From Candidatus Providencia siddallii (lineage in GTDB: Bacteria > Pseudomonadota > Gammaproteobacteria > Enterobacterales > Enterobacteriaceae): a DNA stretch of 64,000 bases. The translations under genes and the position numbers were made by a program. Below the pieces are notes generated by a model. It had not been told where the DNA came from. It searched no databases and was given only the letters and a program-made list of their open reading frames with translations. Position 1 is the stretch's first letter. The number at the start of each line of letters is the position of its first letter. The stretch is taken from NCBI RefSeq assembly GCF_964026685.1, contig NZ_OZ034688.1:558001-622000 (forward strand). The letters run 5' to 3'. Below, in pieces: positions 1-10,711 of the stretch.

Positions 1-846
1 AGTAAATTAACTGGACGTGTTACTAACTTAACTGATTATGGATGTTTTGTTGAAATAGAAGAAGGTATTGAAGGTTTAGTACATGTTTCAGAAATGGACT
101 GGACCAATAAAAATATTCATCCTTCCAAAGTTGTTAATATTAATGATATTATTGAAATAATGGTTTTAAATATTGATGAAGAACGAAGAAGAATTTCATT
201 AGGGATAAAACAATGCAATTGTAATCCATGGAAAAAATTTGCAGAAACACATAATAAAGGTGATTCTGTAAAAGGAAAAATAAAATCAATAACTGATTTT
301 GGAATTTTTATTGGTTTAGATGGTAATATAGATGGACTTGTGCACTTATCTGATATTTCTTGGATTACAAATGGTGAAGAAGCAGTTCGTAACTATACAA
401 AAGGTGATGAAATATCTGCAATTGTTTTACAAGTAGATGCAGAACGTGAACGTATATCATTAGGGATAAAACAGTTATATGAAGATCCATTTAATAATTA
501 TTTATCAAATATAAAAAAAGGAAATATAATTTCTGGTGAAATAATATCAATAGATAATAAAAACGCAATTGTTAAAATAAGTGAAGGTATAGAAGGTTGT
601 ATACGATTACAAGATTTTTCAAAAGATCATATTAATGATTTATCTAAAATATTATCTATTGGTGATAATATAAATGCCAAATATATTGGAGTTGATCGTA
701 AAAATAGAATAATTAATTTATCTATTCGAACTAAAGAAGAAAATGAAGAAAAAAACAACATTGTAACAGCAAATAAAAAAGAAATATCCAATTTTAATCA
801 TAATACCATGGTTGAAGCTTTTAAAGCAGCTAAGGAAAATAATTAA
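1..846 (+). CDS. rpsA: 30S ribosomal protein S1, 3' part (5' end outside window)
   Basis: RNA-binding S1 protein of the small subunit, which helps mRNAs (especially those with weak Shine-Dalgarno sites) onto the ribosome. The window opens inside the gene; frame 1 is open from the first base to TAA, giving 281 residues. These correspond to the last three of the six S1/OB-fold repeats of enterobacterial S1. Signature stretches such as [18 protein letters not shown] and [12 protein letters not shown] are close to E. coli. The ATG at 94 is internal Met, not a start. ihfB follows 26 bases downstream, as in E. coli. Confidence 0.97.
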   Translation, partial: SKLTGRVTNLTDYGCFVEIEEGIEGLVHVSEMDWTNKNIHPSKVVNINDIIEIMVLNIDEERRRISLGIKQCNCNPWKKFAETHNKGDSVKGKIKSITDFGIFIGLDGNIDGLVHLSDISWITNGEEAVRNYTKGDEISAIVLQVDAERERISLGIKQLYEDPFNNYLSNIKKGNIISGEIISIDNKNAIVKISEGIEGCIRLQDFSKDHINDLSKILSIGDNINAKYIGVDRKNRIINLSIRTKEENEEKNNIVTANKKEISNFNHNTMVEAFKAAKENN

Positions 847-872
847 TATTTTTTAAAATAAAAAAAAGAAAA

Positions 873-1151
873 ATGACAAAATCAAAATTAATTGAAAAAA
901 TAGCTAATAATCAATCTAAATTTTCATCGAAAATAATAAAAAATACTATTAAAGAGTTACTTGAGTATATAACTAATTCACTAGCTTCTGGTAAACGTAT
1001 TGAAATCCGTAATTTTGGAAGTTTTTATCTTCACTATCGTAGACCACGTATCGGGCGTAACCCAAAAACAGGAAAACAAATTAAATTAAAAGGTAAATAT
1101 ATACCACATTTTAAAGCAAGCAAAATACTGCGTGAACGTATAAATAATTAA
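873..1151 (+). CDS. ihfB: Integration host factor subunit beta
   Basis: Beta subunit of the heterodimeric DNA-bending protein IHF (HU/IHF family). It has 92 residues against 94 in E. coli. It begins [11 protein letters not shown] and contains the DNA-binding arm ([15 protein letters not shown]) with the intercalating Pro context. EIRNFGSF and [10 protein letters not shown] match the IHF-beta subfamily. It lies just after rpsA, the conserved enterobacterial arrangement, and probably shares its transcript. A hairpin terminator candidate follows at 1214-1239. Confidence 0.96.
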   Translation: MTKSKLIEKIANNQSKFSSKIIKNTIKELLEYITNSLASGKRIEIRNFGSFYLHYRRPRIGRNPKTGKQIKLKGKYIPHFKASKILRERINN

Positions 1152-1489
1152 AATAAATAACTATAATTATAAAAATAAAACTTATAAGTTATAATATAAA
1201 TATAAAAATTAAACAGCACTTACATTTTTATTAGTGCTGCATTAAAAATAAAATTCAATACATAAATATCTTATTAAATATTTTATTATTTAAAAATATA
1301 TTTTTAAATTTTTTTATATCATATATATCATATAATGCATATATTTATATAAACGTATAATTTTTTATATTATAAATAGAAATATAAAATACTAAATATA
1401 AATAATCATAAATTATATAAACAAATATTAAAATTTAATTAAATGAAATATATATAATAAAATGATTATGATAGATTTTATAACAACTA
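1152..1489. other. Intergenic gap ihfB-msbA
   Basis: 338 bases, nearly all A/T. Apart from the hairpin at 1214-1239 no gene, tRNA or recognisable remnant was seen. The promoter of msbA probably lies in its last 150 bases, but no single -35/-10 pair can be picked in such sequence. Confidence 0.5.
1214..1239 (+). terminator. Hairpin terminator after rpsA-ihfB
   Basis: A 7-bp G/C-containing stem (CAGCACT / AGTGCTG) with a 12-base loop stands out in a region with almost no G or C, 62 bases after ihfB. It is not followed by a clean T-run on the plus strand, so it may be a weak terminator or an RNA-stabilising hairpin. Confidence 0.5.
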
Positions 1490-3235
1490 ATGGACAAAAA
1501 AAAACTTTATATAAAAAAAACATTTCGTAGATTATGGCCAAATATTTCGCCGTTTAAATCAAGATTAATAATTGCATCAATAGCTCTTATGATAAATGCT
1601 GCTAGTGATGCTTTTATGATTTCATTATTAAAACCTTTACTAGATGAAAGTTTTCATAAAACAGAAAATAATATTTTCAAATTACTTCCTATAGTAGTAT
1701 TAGGTTTAATAACGATTCGTGGGATATCAGCATTTATATCTACTTATTGCATCTCCTGGGTAGCAGGAAAAGTTGTTATGAATATGAGAAGAAAATTATT
1801 TCAACATATGATAGGTATGCCTGTTAGTTTTTTTGATCAACAACAAACAGGTACATTACTTTCAAGAATAACATATGATTCTGAACAAATCGCCTCATCA
1901 TCTTCAGGAGCATTAATAACTATAATTCGTGAAAGCACTTATATTGTAGGTCTTTTTATAGTTATGTTTTATTATAATTGGTTATTATCATTAATTTTAA
2001 TAATAATATCTCCTGCTGTTTTTATTACAATTCATATTGTTTCAAATCGTTTTCGTCAAATTAGCAAAAATATGCAAACTAGTATGGGAAATATTACATC
2101 AAGTACTGAACAAATGTTAAAAGGACATAAAGAAATTTTAATTTTTGGAGGGCAAAAAATTGAAACAAAACGATTCAATATGATTAGTAATAATATACGT
2201 TGTCAAAATATGAAAATGATAACTGCTTCTGCAATCTCAGATCCAATTATTCAACTAATAGCATCAGTTGCGTTAGCACTTATTTTATATTCTGTAAGTT
2301 TTCCAGAAATTCGAAATCAATTAACTCCTGGAACTATTGCTGTAATTTTTTCTACAATGTTTGCATTAATGAGACCTTTAAAGTCATTAACTAATGTTAA
2401 TTCGCAATTTCAACAAGGAATGGTAGCTTCACAAACTTTATTTAACATTTTAGATAGTGCACAAGAAAAAAATGAAGGAACAAAAATATTAAAAACAATA
2501 AAAGGAAATATAGAGTTTGTAAATGTAACATTTACATATGCTACTAAAGATCATCCAACATTAGAAGATATTTCATTTAAATTACCAGCTGGTAAATCTA
2601 TAGCATTAGTTGGACCTTCAGGCTCAGGAAAATCAACAATAGTAAATTTATTTACACGATTTTATGAAATAGATAAAGGAAGTATACGTATTGATGGTAA
2701 TGATATTCGTGATTATACATTAGAATCATTACGTAACAAAGTTGCTTTGGTATCACAACATGTTTATTTATTTAATGATACAATTGCTAATAATATTGCA
2801 TATGCAACAAACATTGATTATAGTAATGAACTAATAGAAAAAGCAGCAAAAGCTGCTTATGCAATGGATTTTGTCTCTAAATTGGATAAAGGGTTAAATA
2901 CAATAATTGGAGAAAATGGTGTTACGCTTTCCGGCGGTCAACGACAACGGATTGCTATTGCTAGAGCTTTATTACGAGATGCTCCTATCTTAATTTTAGA
3001 CGAAGCAACATCGTCATTAGATACTGAATCTGAACGTAAAATTCAATCGGCATTAAATAAACTTCAAAAAAATAGAACATCTTTAATTATTGCTCATAGA
3101 CTTTCAACTATCAAAAATGCAGATGAAATTCTAGTTGTTCAAGAAGGTAAAATTATAGAACGAGGAGATCATATAACATTATTAAAAAAAAATGGAGCTT
3201 ATGCTCATCTACACAAAATACACTTCAATCAATAA
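1490..3235 (+). CDS. msbA: Lipid A flippase, ABC transporter MsbA
   Basis: Homodimeric inner-membrane ABC exporter that flips core-lipid A to the periplasmic leaflet. 581 residues (E. coli 582). The N-terminal half is a six-helix transmembrane domain; the C-terminal half is an ATPase with Walker [10 protein letters not shown], signature [14 protein letters not shown] and Walker [33 protein letters not shown] is typical of MsbA. The start aligns with the E. coli protein. The gene ends in TAA (3233-3235) in the string AATAATAG, which overlaps the apparent start of lpxK; in E. coli this junction is an ATGA overlap (from memory). Confidence 0.97.
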   Translation: MDKKKLYIKKTFRRLWPNISPFKSRLIIASIALMINAASDAFMISLLKPLLDESFHKTENNIFKLLPIVVLGLITIRGISAFISTYCISWVAGKVVMNMRRKLFQHMIGMPVSFFDQQQTGTLLSRITYDSEQIASSSSGALITIIRESTYIVGLFIVMFYYNWLLSLILIIISPAVFITIHIVSNRFRQISKNMQTSMGNITSSTEQMLKGHKEILIFGGQKIETKRFNMISNNIRCQNMKMITASAISDPIIQLIASVALALILYSVSFPEIRNQLTPGTIAVIFSTMFALMRPLKSLTNVNSQFQQGMVASQTLFNILDSAQEKNEGTKILKTIKGNIEFVNVTFTYATKDHPTLEDISFKLPAGKSIALVGPSGSGKSTIVNLFTRFYEIDKGSIRIDGNDIRDYTLESLRNKVALVSQHVYLFNDTIANNIAYATNIDYSNELIEKAAKAAYAMDFVSKLDKGLNTIIGENGVTLSGGQRQRIAIARALLRDAPILILDEATSSLDTESERKIQSALNKLQKNRTSLIIAHRLSTIKNADEILVVQEGKIIERGDHITLLKKNGAYAHLHKIHFNQ

Positions 3236-4254
3236 TAGAACAAATTTGGTTTAATAAATCATGGTTATATATATTATTAATACCATTATCTTTTTTATAC
3301 GAGCTCATAATATTCTTAAAAAAAATAAGTTATAAAATAAAATTATTACGTTCATGGAAATCACCTATTCCTGTGATTATTGTTGGTAATATTACAATAG
3401 GAGGTAATGGTAAAACTCCTGTAGTTATATGGTTAGTTGAATCATTAAAAAAAGAAGGGTATAAAGTTGGAGTTATATCAAGAGGATATAAAGGAAAAAC
3501 AAAAAAATATCCATTAATTGTTGACAGCAATACCACAACACAAACTGCTGGAGATGAACCTATATTAATTTTTCAACGTACAAAAGTACCTATAGCTGTT
3601 GCTCCAAAACGAAAAAAAGCAATACAAACATTATTAAATAAATTTATTTTAGATGTGATTATAACAGATGATGGGTTACAACATTATGCATTACAACGTG
3701 ATTATGAAATTATAGTGATTGATGGACAGAGACGTTTTGGAAATGGATTTTTATTACCAGCAGGACCTATGCGTGAACGCAAAAATAGATTAACAAAAGT
3801 AAATGCATTAATTATTAATGGTGGTAATTCAATAGAAAAAGAAATAGAAATGTCTCTTGAAGGAAATTTTTGTATAAATCTTTTAACAAAAAAAATATGT
3901 AAAATTACAGATTTTAATTCTGTTGTTGCTATAGCAGGAATTGGTTTTCCTTATCGCTTTTTTATGTATTTAAAAAACAAAGGATTAATTTTGATTAATA
4001 CTTATGCTTTTTCTGATCATAAATATTATAAATTACAAGAACTTATTTCTTTAACAAAACAAAATGAAATTTTATTTATGACAGAAAAAGATGCTGTTAA
4101 ATGTCAAAATTTTGCTCAAAACAATTGGTGGTACGTACCAATATATGCTAAATTAAATAAACAAAAATCTAAAATAATTTTAAAAGAAATAAAAAAAATT
4201 ATTTTAAAAAAAAATTTAAAAAACATTAATTATTGATATAATATATCAATATAA
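3232..4254 (+). CDS. lpxK: Tetraacyldisaccharide 4'-kinase LpxK, apparent AUA start
   Basis: Membrane-bound kinase adding the 4' phosphate of lipid A. The Walker A-like [19 protein letters not shown] and TDDGLQHY motifs identify it. The first ATG/GTG/TTG in frame is GTG 3373, but the frame is open back to msbA and encodes the conserved N-terminal membrane helix ([19 protein letters not shown], cf. E. coli MIEKIW...), so the start is most likely ATA at 3232. The ancestral-looking end is UGA at 4234-4236; read as Trp the protein gains six residues to TAA at 4254 (340 aa; 334 if UGA stops; E. coli 328). Probably co-translated with msbA. Confidence 0.88.
4232..4250. terminator. Small perfect hairpin at lpxK end
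   Basis: ATTGATAT, 3-base loop, ATATCAAT: an 8-bp stem that includes the lpxK UGA codon. In such A/T-rich DNA small palindromes occur by chance, so its role as terminator or stop-context element is uncertain. Confidence 0.25.
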
Positions 4255-4274
4255 ACAATTTTTATAAAAAGCCA

Positions 4275-5012
4275 ATGTTTACTATTATTATACCTGCTAG
4301 ATATTCTTCAACACGTTTACCAGGAAAACCTCTCATAGATATCAACGGTAAACCAATGATTGTTAGAGTAATGGAACAAGCTATAAAATCTAATGCAAAA
4401 AGAATAATTATTGCAACAGATCATAAAGATATTGCTAACGTTATAACTAAAAACGGCGGAGAAATTTGTATGACAAATAACTACCATCGTTCTGGTATAG
4501 AACGAATAGCAGAAGTAATAAATATTTATAAATTTTCAGATGATGAAATTATTGTTAATGTACAAGGCGATGAACCATTTATTCCACCAGAAAACATTAA
4601 TAAAATAGCATATGATTTTTTAAATAAAAAAACTAACATGATTACGCTTGCCACTCATATTAAAAAAAGTCAAGATTTTTTAAATTCTAATATAGTAAAA
4701 GTTGTTATAGATAAACAAAATTATGCTATTTATTTTTCTAGATCTCCAATACCATGAAATGCAAAATATTTGTTTACAAAAAGTAAAAATACTAATAATT
4801 TATTACGTCATATAGGAATTTATGCTTATAATGCTGGATTTATACGTCATTATATCAATTTAGAACCTAGTCCATTAGAAAAAATAGAAAAATTAGAACA
4901 AAATAGAGTTTTATGGCATAGAGAAAAAATATATGTTAGTATTGTTAAAAAATATTATAATCATAGTATAGATACTTTAGAAGATCTAAAATCTATTAAA
5001 AACTTTAACTAA
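4275..5012 (+). CDS. kdsB: CMP-KDO synthetase KdsB, with in-frame UGA (Trp)
   Basis: 3-deoxy-manno-octulosonate cytidylyltransferase, activating KDO for the inner core of LPS. Nucleotidyltransferase motifs IIPARYSSTRLPGKPL, NVQGDEPFIP and RHIGIYAYNAGFI are clear. Codon 161 (4755-4757) is UGA in the sequence FSRSPIP-UGA-NAKY, exactly where E. coli has the Trp of ATIPWDRDRF; the frame continues unbroken to TAA at 5010, giving 245 residues (E. coli 248). The homology on both sides shows one working gene in which UGA is read as Trp. It follows lpxK by 20 bases, as part of the lipid A/KDO group. Confidence 0.95.
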
Positions 5013-5248
5013 AAAACTAATAATATTTTAAAAATATTTAAATTTAATATAAAAATAAATATAATTAATTATAACCTTAAAACACATTGATATTAAATAA
5101 TTATAGCATATATAATATATCTAAAAATCTAATAAGTTTTTTAACAAAAATTATTAATATAACAAAATGTTTTTATTAATATTTTATTATATTAATAATT
5201 TAAATATCTTGTTTTTATGAAATATTTTTATAATTTTTAAATACATAT

Positions 5249-5878
5249 ATGAAATATACTATCATCCCAGTAACACCATTAATGCAAAATTGCCATATAT
5301 TTTGGAATATAAATTCAAAAAAAGCTGTAATAGTAGATCCAGGTGGTGATGCAAAAAAAATAATTTCTATTATTAATTTTAATAAATTAAAACCAATAAA
5401 AATATTGTTAACCCACGGGCATTTTGATCATATAAGTGCTTCGTCATTTATTTCTAATCATTTTTCAATACCAATTTACGGACCACAAAAAGAAGATTTA
5501 TTTTTAATAAAAAACTTAACTAAACAAAATACAATGTTTCAAACTGATAATTATAAAGAATTTACTCCAGATTATTGGTTAAATGAAGGAGATAAAATTT
5601 TTTGTGATAATCTTATATTTGATGTATTACATTGTCCTGGACATACACCAGGACATATAATTTTTATAAATTTTTTTTACAAAATTATTTCTGTCGGTGA
5701 TATATTATTTAAAGGAACAATAGGACGAACTGATTTACCAAGAAGTAATTATAAAGATCTCATTAATTCAATTAAGAAAAAAATACTACCGTTAGGAAAT
5801 AATTACTATTTTATTCCAGGACATGGTGAAATATCAAATATTGGTCATGAAATAAAAACTAATTCATTTTTATTTTAA
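5249..5878 (+). CDS. gloC: GloC-type hydroxyacylglutathione hydrolase (YcbL), metallo-beta-lactamase fold
   Basis: Zinc hydrolase of the glyoxalase II type, which in E. coli acts on S-D-lactoylglutathione in methylglyoxal detoxification. 209 residues (E. coli YcbL 215). Metal ligands are visible as THGHFDH, the HCPGHTPGH segment, SVGDILFKGTIGRTD and the final PGHGEIS. It stands alone, upstream of and convergent with aspC, as ycbL-aspC in E. coli. The 236-base gap before it, where E. coli has the muk region, holds no visible gene. Confidence 0.93.
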   Translation: MKYTIIPVTPLMQNCHIFWNINSKKAVIVDPGGDAKKIISIINFNKLKPIKILLTHGHFDHISASSFISNHFSIPIYGPQKEDLFLIKNLTKQNTMFQTDNYKEFTPDYWLNEGDKIFCDNLIFDVLHCPGHTPGHIIFINFFYKIISVGDILFKGTIGRTDLPRSNYKDLINSIKKKILPLGNNYYFIPGHGEISNIGHEIKTNSFLF

Positions 5879-5881
5879 AAT

Positions 5882-5909
5882 ATAAAATATATTTAACAAT
5901 ATATTTTAT
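5882..5909. terminator. Terminator hairpin between gloC and aspC
   Basis: A 12-bp all-A/T stem (ATAAAATATATT / AATATATTTTAT) with TAAC loop starts 4 bases after the gloC stop and is followed by T-rich sequence. It is suited to ending the gloC transcript. Confidence 0.45.
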
Positions 5910-6003
5910 TATAAATGTAATACCAAAATTTTAATTTATTTTTATTAAATTATTAATAACTTTTATAATATTTCAGTAAATAAATAATATATTAATTTTA
6001 TTG

Positions 6004-6036
6004 AATATTAATTTATTTATTTAATAAATTAATATT
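6004..6036. terminator. Terminator hairpin after aspC
   Basis: A 14-bp perfect stem (AATATTAATTTATT / AATAAATTAATATT) with a 5-base loop, 14 bases past the aspC stop on the minus strand. Being all A/T its strength is doubtful; the position between convergent genes supports a terminator. Confidence 0.4.
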
Positions 6037-6049
6037 AATATAAAATATA

Positions 6050-7240
6050 CTATAATACACTCACAAGTGAATTACATAAGTATTCAATATTCTTTAAAGT
6101 AATTCCAGCAACATTTATTCGACCAGAATTAATCATATAAATACCAAATTTATCACGAAGACATTTTATTTGTAAATTTGTTAAACCACTTAAAGAAAAC
6201 ATGCCATATTGTTTTTTTATAAAACTAAAATCTACTTTCACATCTTTTTTTTCTAATATTTCAACTAATTTATTACGAATAAATTTAATTCGATTGCGCA
6301 TAATAGTTAATTCGTTTATCCAATCTTCTCGTAATAATTTATTATTTAAAATAGTAGTTACTATTGCTGCTCCATGTGCTGGAGGTGTAGAATAATGTGA
6401 ACGAACAATAGATTTTATGTGACTAAGTACATTATTTGCGATATCATTATCTTTTGTAACAAAAGTACAAGCACCAACACGATCATTATATAAACCAAAA
6501 TTTTTTGAAAACGAACTTGCTATAATTATTTCAGGGTTATTTTTAACAAAAATACGTAAGCCATTAACATCTTCATCTAAACTTTTATAAAAACCTTGAT
6601 ACGCAAAATCAAAAACAGGTAAAATATTTTTTTTCGAACAAAATTCAGAAAGTCTTACCCATTGATCAAAATTTAAATCAACCCCCGTTGGATTATGACA
6701 ACAACCGTGTAAAACAACAACATCTCCATCGATAGCATGCGATAAATCATTTAACATACAATCAAAATTTATATTATGATTAACATCATCATAATAATTA
6801 TAAGTCATAACTTTAAAACCAGAAGATTTAAAAATATTTTTATGATTAGGCCAACCTGGATTGCTAATCCATACAAAATTAACTTTAGTTTGTTTAGCAA
6901 TAAAATCAGCGGCAATACGTAAAGCGCCAGTACCACCTACAGTTTGAACTGTACAAGCACGATTGGATATTATTATTTCATGATTAAACCCAAATAATAA
7001 TTCTTGAGTTATACGATTAAATTCTTTTATTCCTTCAATAGAAAGATAATTTTTATTATCTTTATCACGTAACAAAAAAGTTTCAGCTTTTTTTACACTA
7101 TTAAGTATTAATGTTTTCCCATTATTATCTTTATAAATCCCAATACCTAAATTAATTTTATTAATACGTAAATCAGAATTAAAATCATCTAAAACACCTA
7201 AAATAGGATCTTCCTTAATAAAAATAATTTTTTCAAACAT
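6050..7240 (-). CDS. aspC: Aspartate aminotransferase AspC
   Basis: PLP enzyme interconverting aspartate/2-oxoglutarate and oxaloacetate/glutamate, and able to transaminate aromatic keto acids. Exactly 396 residues, as in E. coli. The PLP-lysine motif SSFSKNFGLYNDRVGA, the NPTG segment (CHNPTGVDLNFDQW) and TVQTVGGTGALR mark class I aspartate/tyrosine aminotransferases. It ends in TAG. It is convergent with gloC and upstream of the porin gene, the enterobacterial order. With tyrB absent between alr and ssb, this may be the main aspartate/aromatic transaminase of the cell. Confidence 0.96.
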   Translation of the reverse strand: MFEKIIFIKEDPILGVLDDFNSDLRINKINLGIGIYKDNNGKTLILNSVKKAETFLLRDKDNKNYLSIEGIKEFNRITQELLFGFNHEIIISNRACTVQTVGGTGALRIAADFIAKQTKVNFVWISNPGWPNHKNIFKSSGFKVMTYNYYDDVNHNINFDCMLNDLSHAIDGDVVVLHGCCHNPTGVDLNFDQWVRLSEFCSKKNILPVFDFAYQGFYKSLDEDVNGLRIFVKNNPEIIIASSFSKNFGLYNDRVGACTFVTKDNDIANNVLSHIKSIVRSHYSTPPAHGAAIVTTILNNKLLREDWINELTIMRNRIKFIRNKLVEILEKKDVKVDFSFIKKQYGMFSLSGLTNLQIKCLRDKFGIYMINSGRINVAGITLKNIEYLCNSLVSVL

Positions 7241-7376
7241 ATTTTTAGTCCAAAATAATTATAACTAAAAAACAAAATTTAAATAAATTACACATAATAA
7301 TTTAATTATTTAAAACTTATTTAAAAACTTTAAAACCAAAAATAAATATAGCTTATATAATTTTATTAATTCTAAT

Positions 7377-8474
7377 TTAAATTTTATAAGAAAAACCTAA
7401 ACCAATTAAATTATCAGTATTTATACTCATTTCTTTAATAAAATCTGTGTTTTTCAATAAATTTATTTTATAATCAACAACCATATAAATATTCTTATTA
7501 AAAACATAATAAGAACCAATAGAAATATATTTTAAAATATTTTTATTATCATAAATATCTAAATTTTTACATTTTGACTTAATAAATGCAAAAGACGGTT
7601 TTAAACCAGAATCAAATAAATATTGTACTACAAATTCAGTATTTTTTGTTTTATTCGCAATATAATTAGTTTTACCAAAATGAGATACATTTAATGCTTC
7701 ACCGTACATCGCTGCAAAATACAAATTATTTCTATCTAATTTACTACCAATATTCCATGCTTGAGCATTGCTATCGTAAGCAAAATCTTTAATTTTTTGC
7801 ATCTCAGGACGAATAGAATTAAAATAACTACCACCTAAAGTTAAACCATTACCAATTGAATAAGTACTTGAAATTCCATAGCCTTCACAGTTATCCCTAT
7901 AATATAAATCAATATTATTATTATTTTCAATATTTTTAGCTTGATATTGTAACGCCAAATTCAAACCTTTTATATAACCAAAACCATTTTTATTTCTATA
8001 TGTTAATAGATTTCTATTGCGACCAGTCATATAAGTATCAGTTTGAGAAATTGAATCACCGCCCCAAATTGGCAACACATCAGTCCATGATGATATATCA
8101 TATATTATACCATAATTACGACCATAATCTATAGAACTTAAATCAACAAATTTCAAACCTATATATGATAAACGATTTTTAACAATATTATTATCCTCGC
8201 CTTTATTAATTTTAGTTTCATATTCAAAATTAACAAAACCTATTAAATCATCAATAATTTGTTTATCACCTTTAACTCCAAAACGAACACGTGAATTATC
8301 AATATCATCTATTTTAATACCAGAATTACCTTTTGCATTAGAAATGGAATGACGTATATTAATTTTAGCATTAATGTCTAATTTATTATTATTTTTATTA
8401 TAAATTTCAATTGCATTAACTTTATTTATACTAAACAAAAACAACATAAATAATGCGATAATATTATTCTTCAT
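7377..8474 (-). CDS. Outer-membrane general porin (OmpF/OmpC family)
   Basis: 16-stranded trimeric porin for passive diffusion of small solutes. 365 residues starting with a signal peptide (MKNNIIALFMLFLFSINKVNA, cleavage after NA). GVKGDKQIIDDLIGFVNFEYET, SSIDYGRNYGI and SSWTDVLPIWGGDS are porin signatures (E. coli: GLKGETQ..., YGRNYGVVYD, ...FGGD). It lies between aspC and asnS, the place of ompF in E. coli; ompF would be a fair name, but the sequence is too diverged for me to separate OmpF from OmpC. It is the only outer-membrane channel in the window. Confidence 0.9.
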   Translation of the reverse strand: MKNNIIALFMLFLFSINKVNAIEIYNKNNNKLDINAKINIRHSISNAKGNSGIKIDDIDNSRVRFGVKGDKQIIDDLIGFVNFEYETKINKGEDNNIVKNRLSYIGLKFVDLSSIDYGRNYGIIYDISSWTDVLPIWGGDSISQTDTYMTGRNRNLLTYRNKNGFGYIKGLNLALQYQAKNIENNNNIDLYYRDNCEGYGISSTYSIGNGLTLGGSYFNSIRPEMQKIKDFAYDSNAQAWNIGSKLDRNNLYFAAMYGEALNVSHFGKTNYIANKTKNTEFVVQYLFDSGLKPSFAFIKSKCKNLDIYDNKNILKYISIGSYYVFNKNIYMVVDYKINLLKNTDFIKEMSINTDNLIGLGFSYKI

Positions 8475-8553
8475 TGTTTTACCTTATTTAAATATTATTT
8501 AAAATCCTTAATAAATCTATTTTTTATACTAAAAAATAATAATTTTAATTTAC

Positions 8554-8575
8554 AAAAAAAAAAAAAAAAAAAAAA
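8554..8575. repeat. A22 homopolymer upstream of the porin gene
   Basis: Twenty-two consecutive A on the plus strand (T22 on the coding strand), 80 bases upstream of the porin start. It is the longest homopolymer noticed in the window. It could be a slippage-prone tract in the porin promoter region. Confidence 0.8.
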
Positions 8576-8686
8576 TAAATTTATTTACTAAAAATACTTT
8601 TTTTATAAAAAATAAAAATATAAAACCAAAATTTTCAAAAGTACTTTTTTTAATAAAAAATTAATTTTTTATTAATATAAAACTGA

Positions 8687-10087
8687 TTAAAAATCTATAT
8701 TTTTTGGTGTACGTGGAAAAGGAATTACTTCTCGTAAATTTTTCAAACCAGTAACATATGCTACTAAACGTTCAAAACCAACACCAAAACCAGAATGAGG
8801 CACTGTGCCATAAGAACGAAGATCACGATACCATTTATAATTTTCTTTTTTTATATTCATTTCATTTAAACGTATATCTAACATATCTAAACGTTCTTCG
8901 CGTTGTGAACCTCCAATTATTTCACCTATATCTTGCATTAAAACATCCATAGATGCTACTGTTTTTTTATCTTTATTAATTCTCATATAAAAAGCTTTTA
9001 TATCTTTTGGATAATTTTTTACAATTACAGGGATTTTAAAATAACATTCTGTTAAATAACGTTCGTGTTCAGAAGAAAAATCAATTCCCCAACTAATTGG
9101 TTTTTTAAAAAAATTCTCATGTTTTTTAAGTATTTTTATAGCATCTGTATATTCAATTTGAATAAAATCAATATCTTTAATTTTTTCAAGACGAGAAATA
9201 ACATTTTTATTAAAATTATTGACAAAAAAATTTAAATCGTCTAAACATTTATGAAGTACTTCAGAAAAAATATACTTTAACATTTTTTCTGCAATAACAA
9301 TAATATCACTTAAAGTTGCAAATGCAACTTCAGGTTCTATCATCCAAAATTCGGCTAAATGTCTACTTGTATTTGAATTTTCTGCTCTAAAAACAGGCCC
9401 AAAAGTATAAACTTTACTAATAGCTGTAGCATAAGCTTCACAATTTAACTGTCCAGATACACTTAAAAATGCTTCGCGACCAAAAAAATCTTTACTAAAA
9501 TCAATTTCATTTTTACCATTACGATATAATTCATTGTAATTTAATGTAGAAACTCTAAACATTTCACCTGCTCCTTCAGTATCAGAAGCAGTAATAATAG
9601 GTGTTGTAATCCAAAAATAACCTTGATCACTAAAAAAACGATGAATAGATTGAGCTATTACATGACGAATACGAGCAACTGCACCAATTAAACTAGTACG
9701 TGGCCGCAAATGAGCAACTTCACGTAAATATTCAACTGTATGATATTTAGCTGATATTGGATATGTATCAGGATTTTTAACCCAACCAACAACATTTACT
9801 TTAATAGCTTTTATCTCAAAATTTTGATTTTGAAATGGAGAATTTTTTATAATTCCTGTTATTATAACTGAACAAGCTGTAGTAAGTAATAAAACTTCAG
9901 TTTTATAATTAGATAAATTATTATTTACAATAACTTGTATTGATTTATTACAAGATCCATCATAAATAGTAAGAAAAGAAAAACCTGCTTTTGAATCCCT
10001 TCTGTTACGTACCCATCCTTGAATAGTAACTTTTGAATTAACAATTATTTTATTTTGTATAATATCAACTACAGAAACAACATTCAT
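8687..10087 (-). CDS. asnS: Asparaginyl-tRNA synthetase
   Basis: Class IIb aminoacyl-tRNA synthetase charging tRNA-Asn. 466 residues, as in E. coli. The N-terminal OB anticodon-binding domain ([19 protein letters not shown]) is followed by the catalytic domain with motif 2 ([21 protein letters not shown]) and motif 3 ([15 protein letters not shown]). It ends in TAA. It sits upstream of the porin gene on the same strand. A GAGTGAG stretch precedes the ATG. The pncB gene that neighbours it in E. coli is missing. Confidence 0.97.
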   Translation of the reverse strand: MNVVSVVDIIQNKIIVNSKVTIQGWVRNRRDSKAGFSFLTIYDGSCNKSIQVIVNNNLSNYKTEVLLLTTACSVIITGIIKNSPFQNQNFEIKAIKVNVVGWVKNPDTYPISAKYHTVEYLREVAHLRPRTSLIGAVARIRHVIAQSIHRFFSDQGYFWITTPIITASDTEGAGEMFRVSTLNYNELYRNGKNEIDFSKDFFGREAFLSVSGQLNCEAYATAISKVYTFGPVFRAENSNTSRHLAEFWMIEPEVAFATLSDIIVIAEKMLKYIFSEVLHKCLDDLNFFVNNFNKNVISRLEKIKDIDFIQIEYTDAIKILKKHENFFKKPISWGIDFSSEHERYLTECYFKIPVIVKNYPKDIKAFYMRINKDKKTVASMDVLMQDIGEIIGGSQREERLDMLDIRLNEMNIKKENYKWYRDLRSYGTVPHSGFGVGFERLVAYVTGLKNLREVIPFPRTPKNIDF

Positions 10088-10711
10088 AAAAACTCACTCT
10101 TAATTTTTGAAAAAATAATATATTTATAAAACATTTAATGTTTTGTTAAACTTTTTAATATTTATTTATTTTTCTATTACATAATATACTATAAAAAACA
10201 AACATTTAGTATCAACTTTATTTAATAACATATCCAACTTATTTTTTTATTTAAAATTATATATTTATAAATATCGAAATAATTATAAATTTCAATTAAT
10301 TTTCAAAATATTTAATAAAATTAATTTTTATATATCAAATAACAATACATCATATTAAAATTTTTTATAAAAAAACTATATGATTTTTATATTTAATTGT
10401 TTTAATATAAAATTAATTACATTATAAAAAATAAAATGTTTCTTAAATTAAATATTATACTATTTTAAATTATATAACTATTTTACATATAAAAATACGT
10501 TTATATGTACAATAAATAAATTAAAATTTATAATATTATTTATTCAAAAAAAATAATACAATATAAAACATATTACAAATATAAGTTTAATAAATAAATT
10601 TTATTTATTGAATTTATATGATTACTAAAAAATTAATTTTTATTAAAAATATATTGTTTTATTTTTCTAAAATAAATCAATATATAAAACAATGTATTTT
10701 TTAAGAAAATT
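10088..10711. other. Intergenic gap asnS-aroH
   Basis: 624 bases of almost pure A/T with stops in all frames. No gene or RNA recognised. A loose inverted repeat (TTGTTTTAT 10654-10662 / ATAAAACAA 10684-10692) just beyond the aroH 3' end might act as its terminator. Confidence 0.4.

Noticed and set aside
4275-5012. Genes split by UGA (kdsB, sufB, pdxH, rsmD, dnaB, alr, wecF, prfB) as pseudogenes
   Set aside because: Every break is UGA, almost always at a conserved Trp, with full homology on both sides and no UAA/UAG or decay; essential genes such as dnaB are included.
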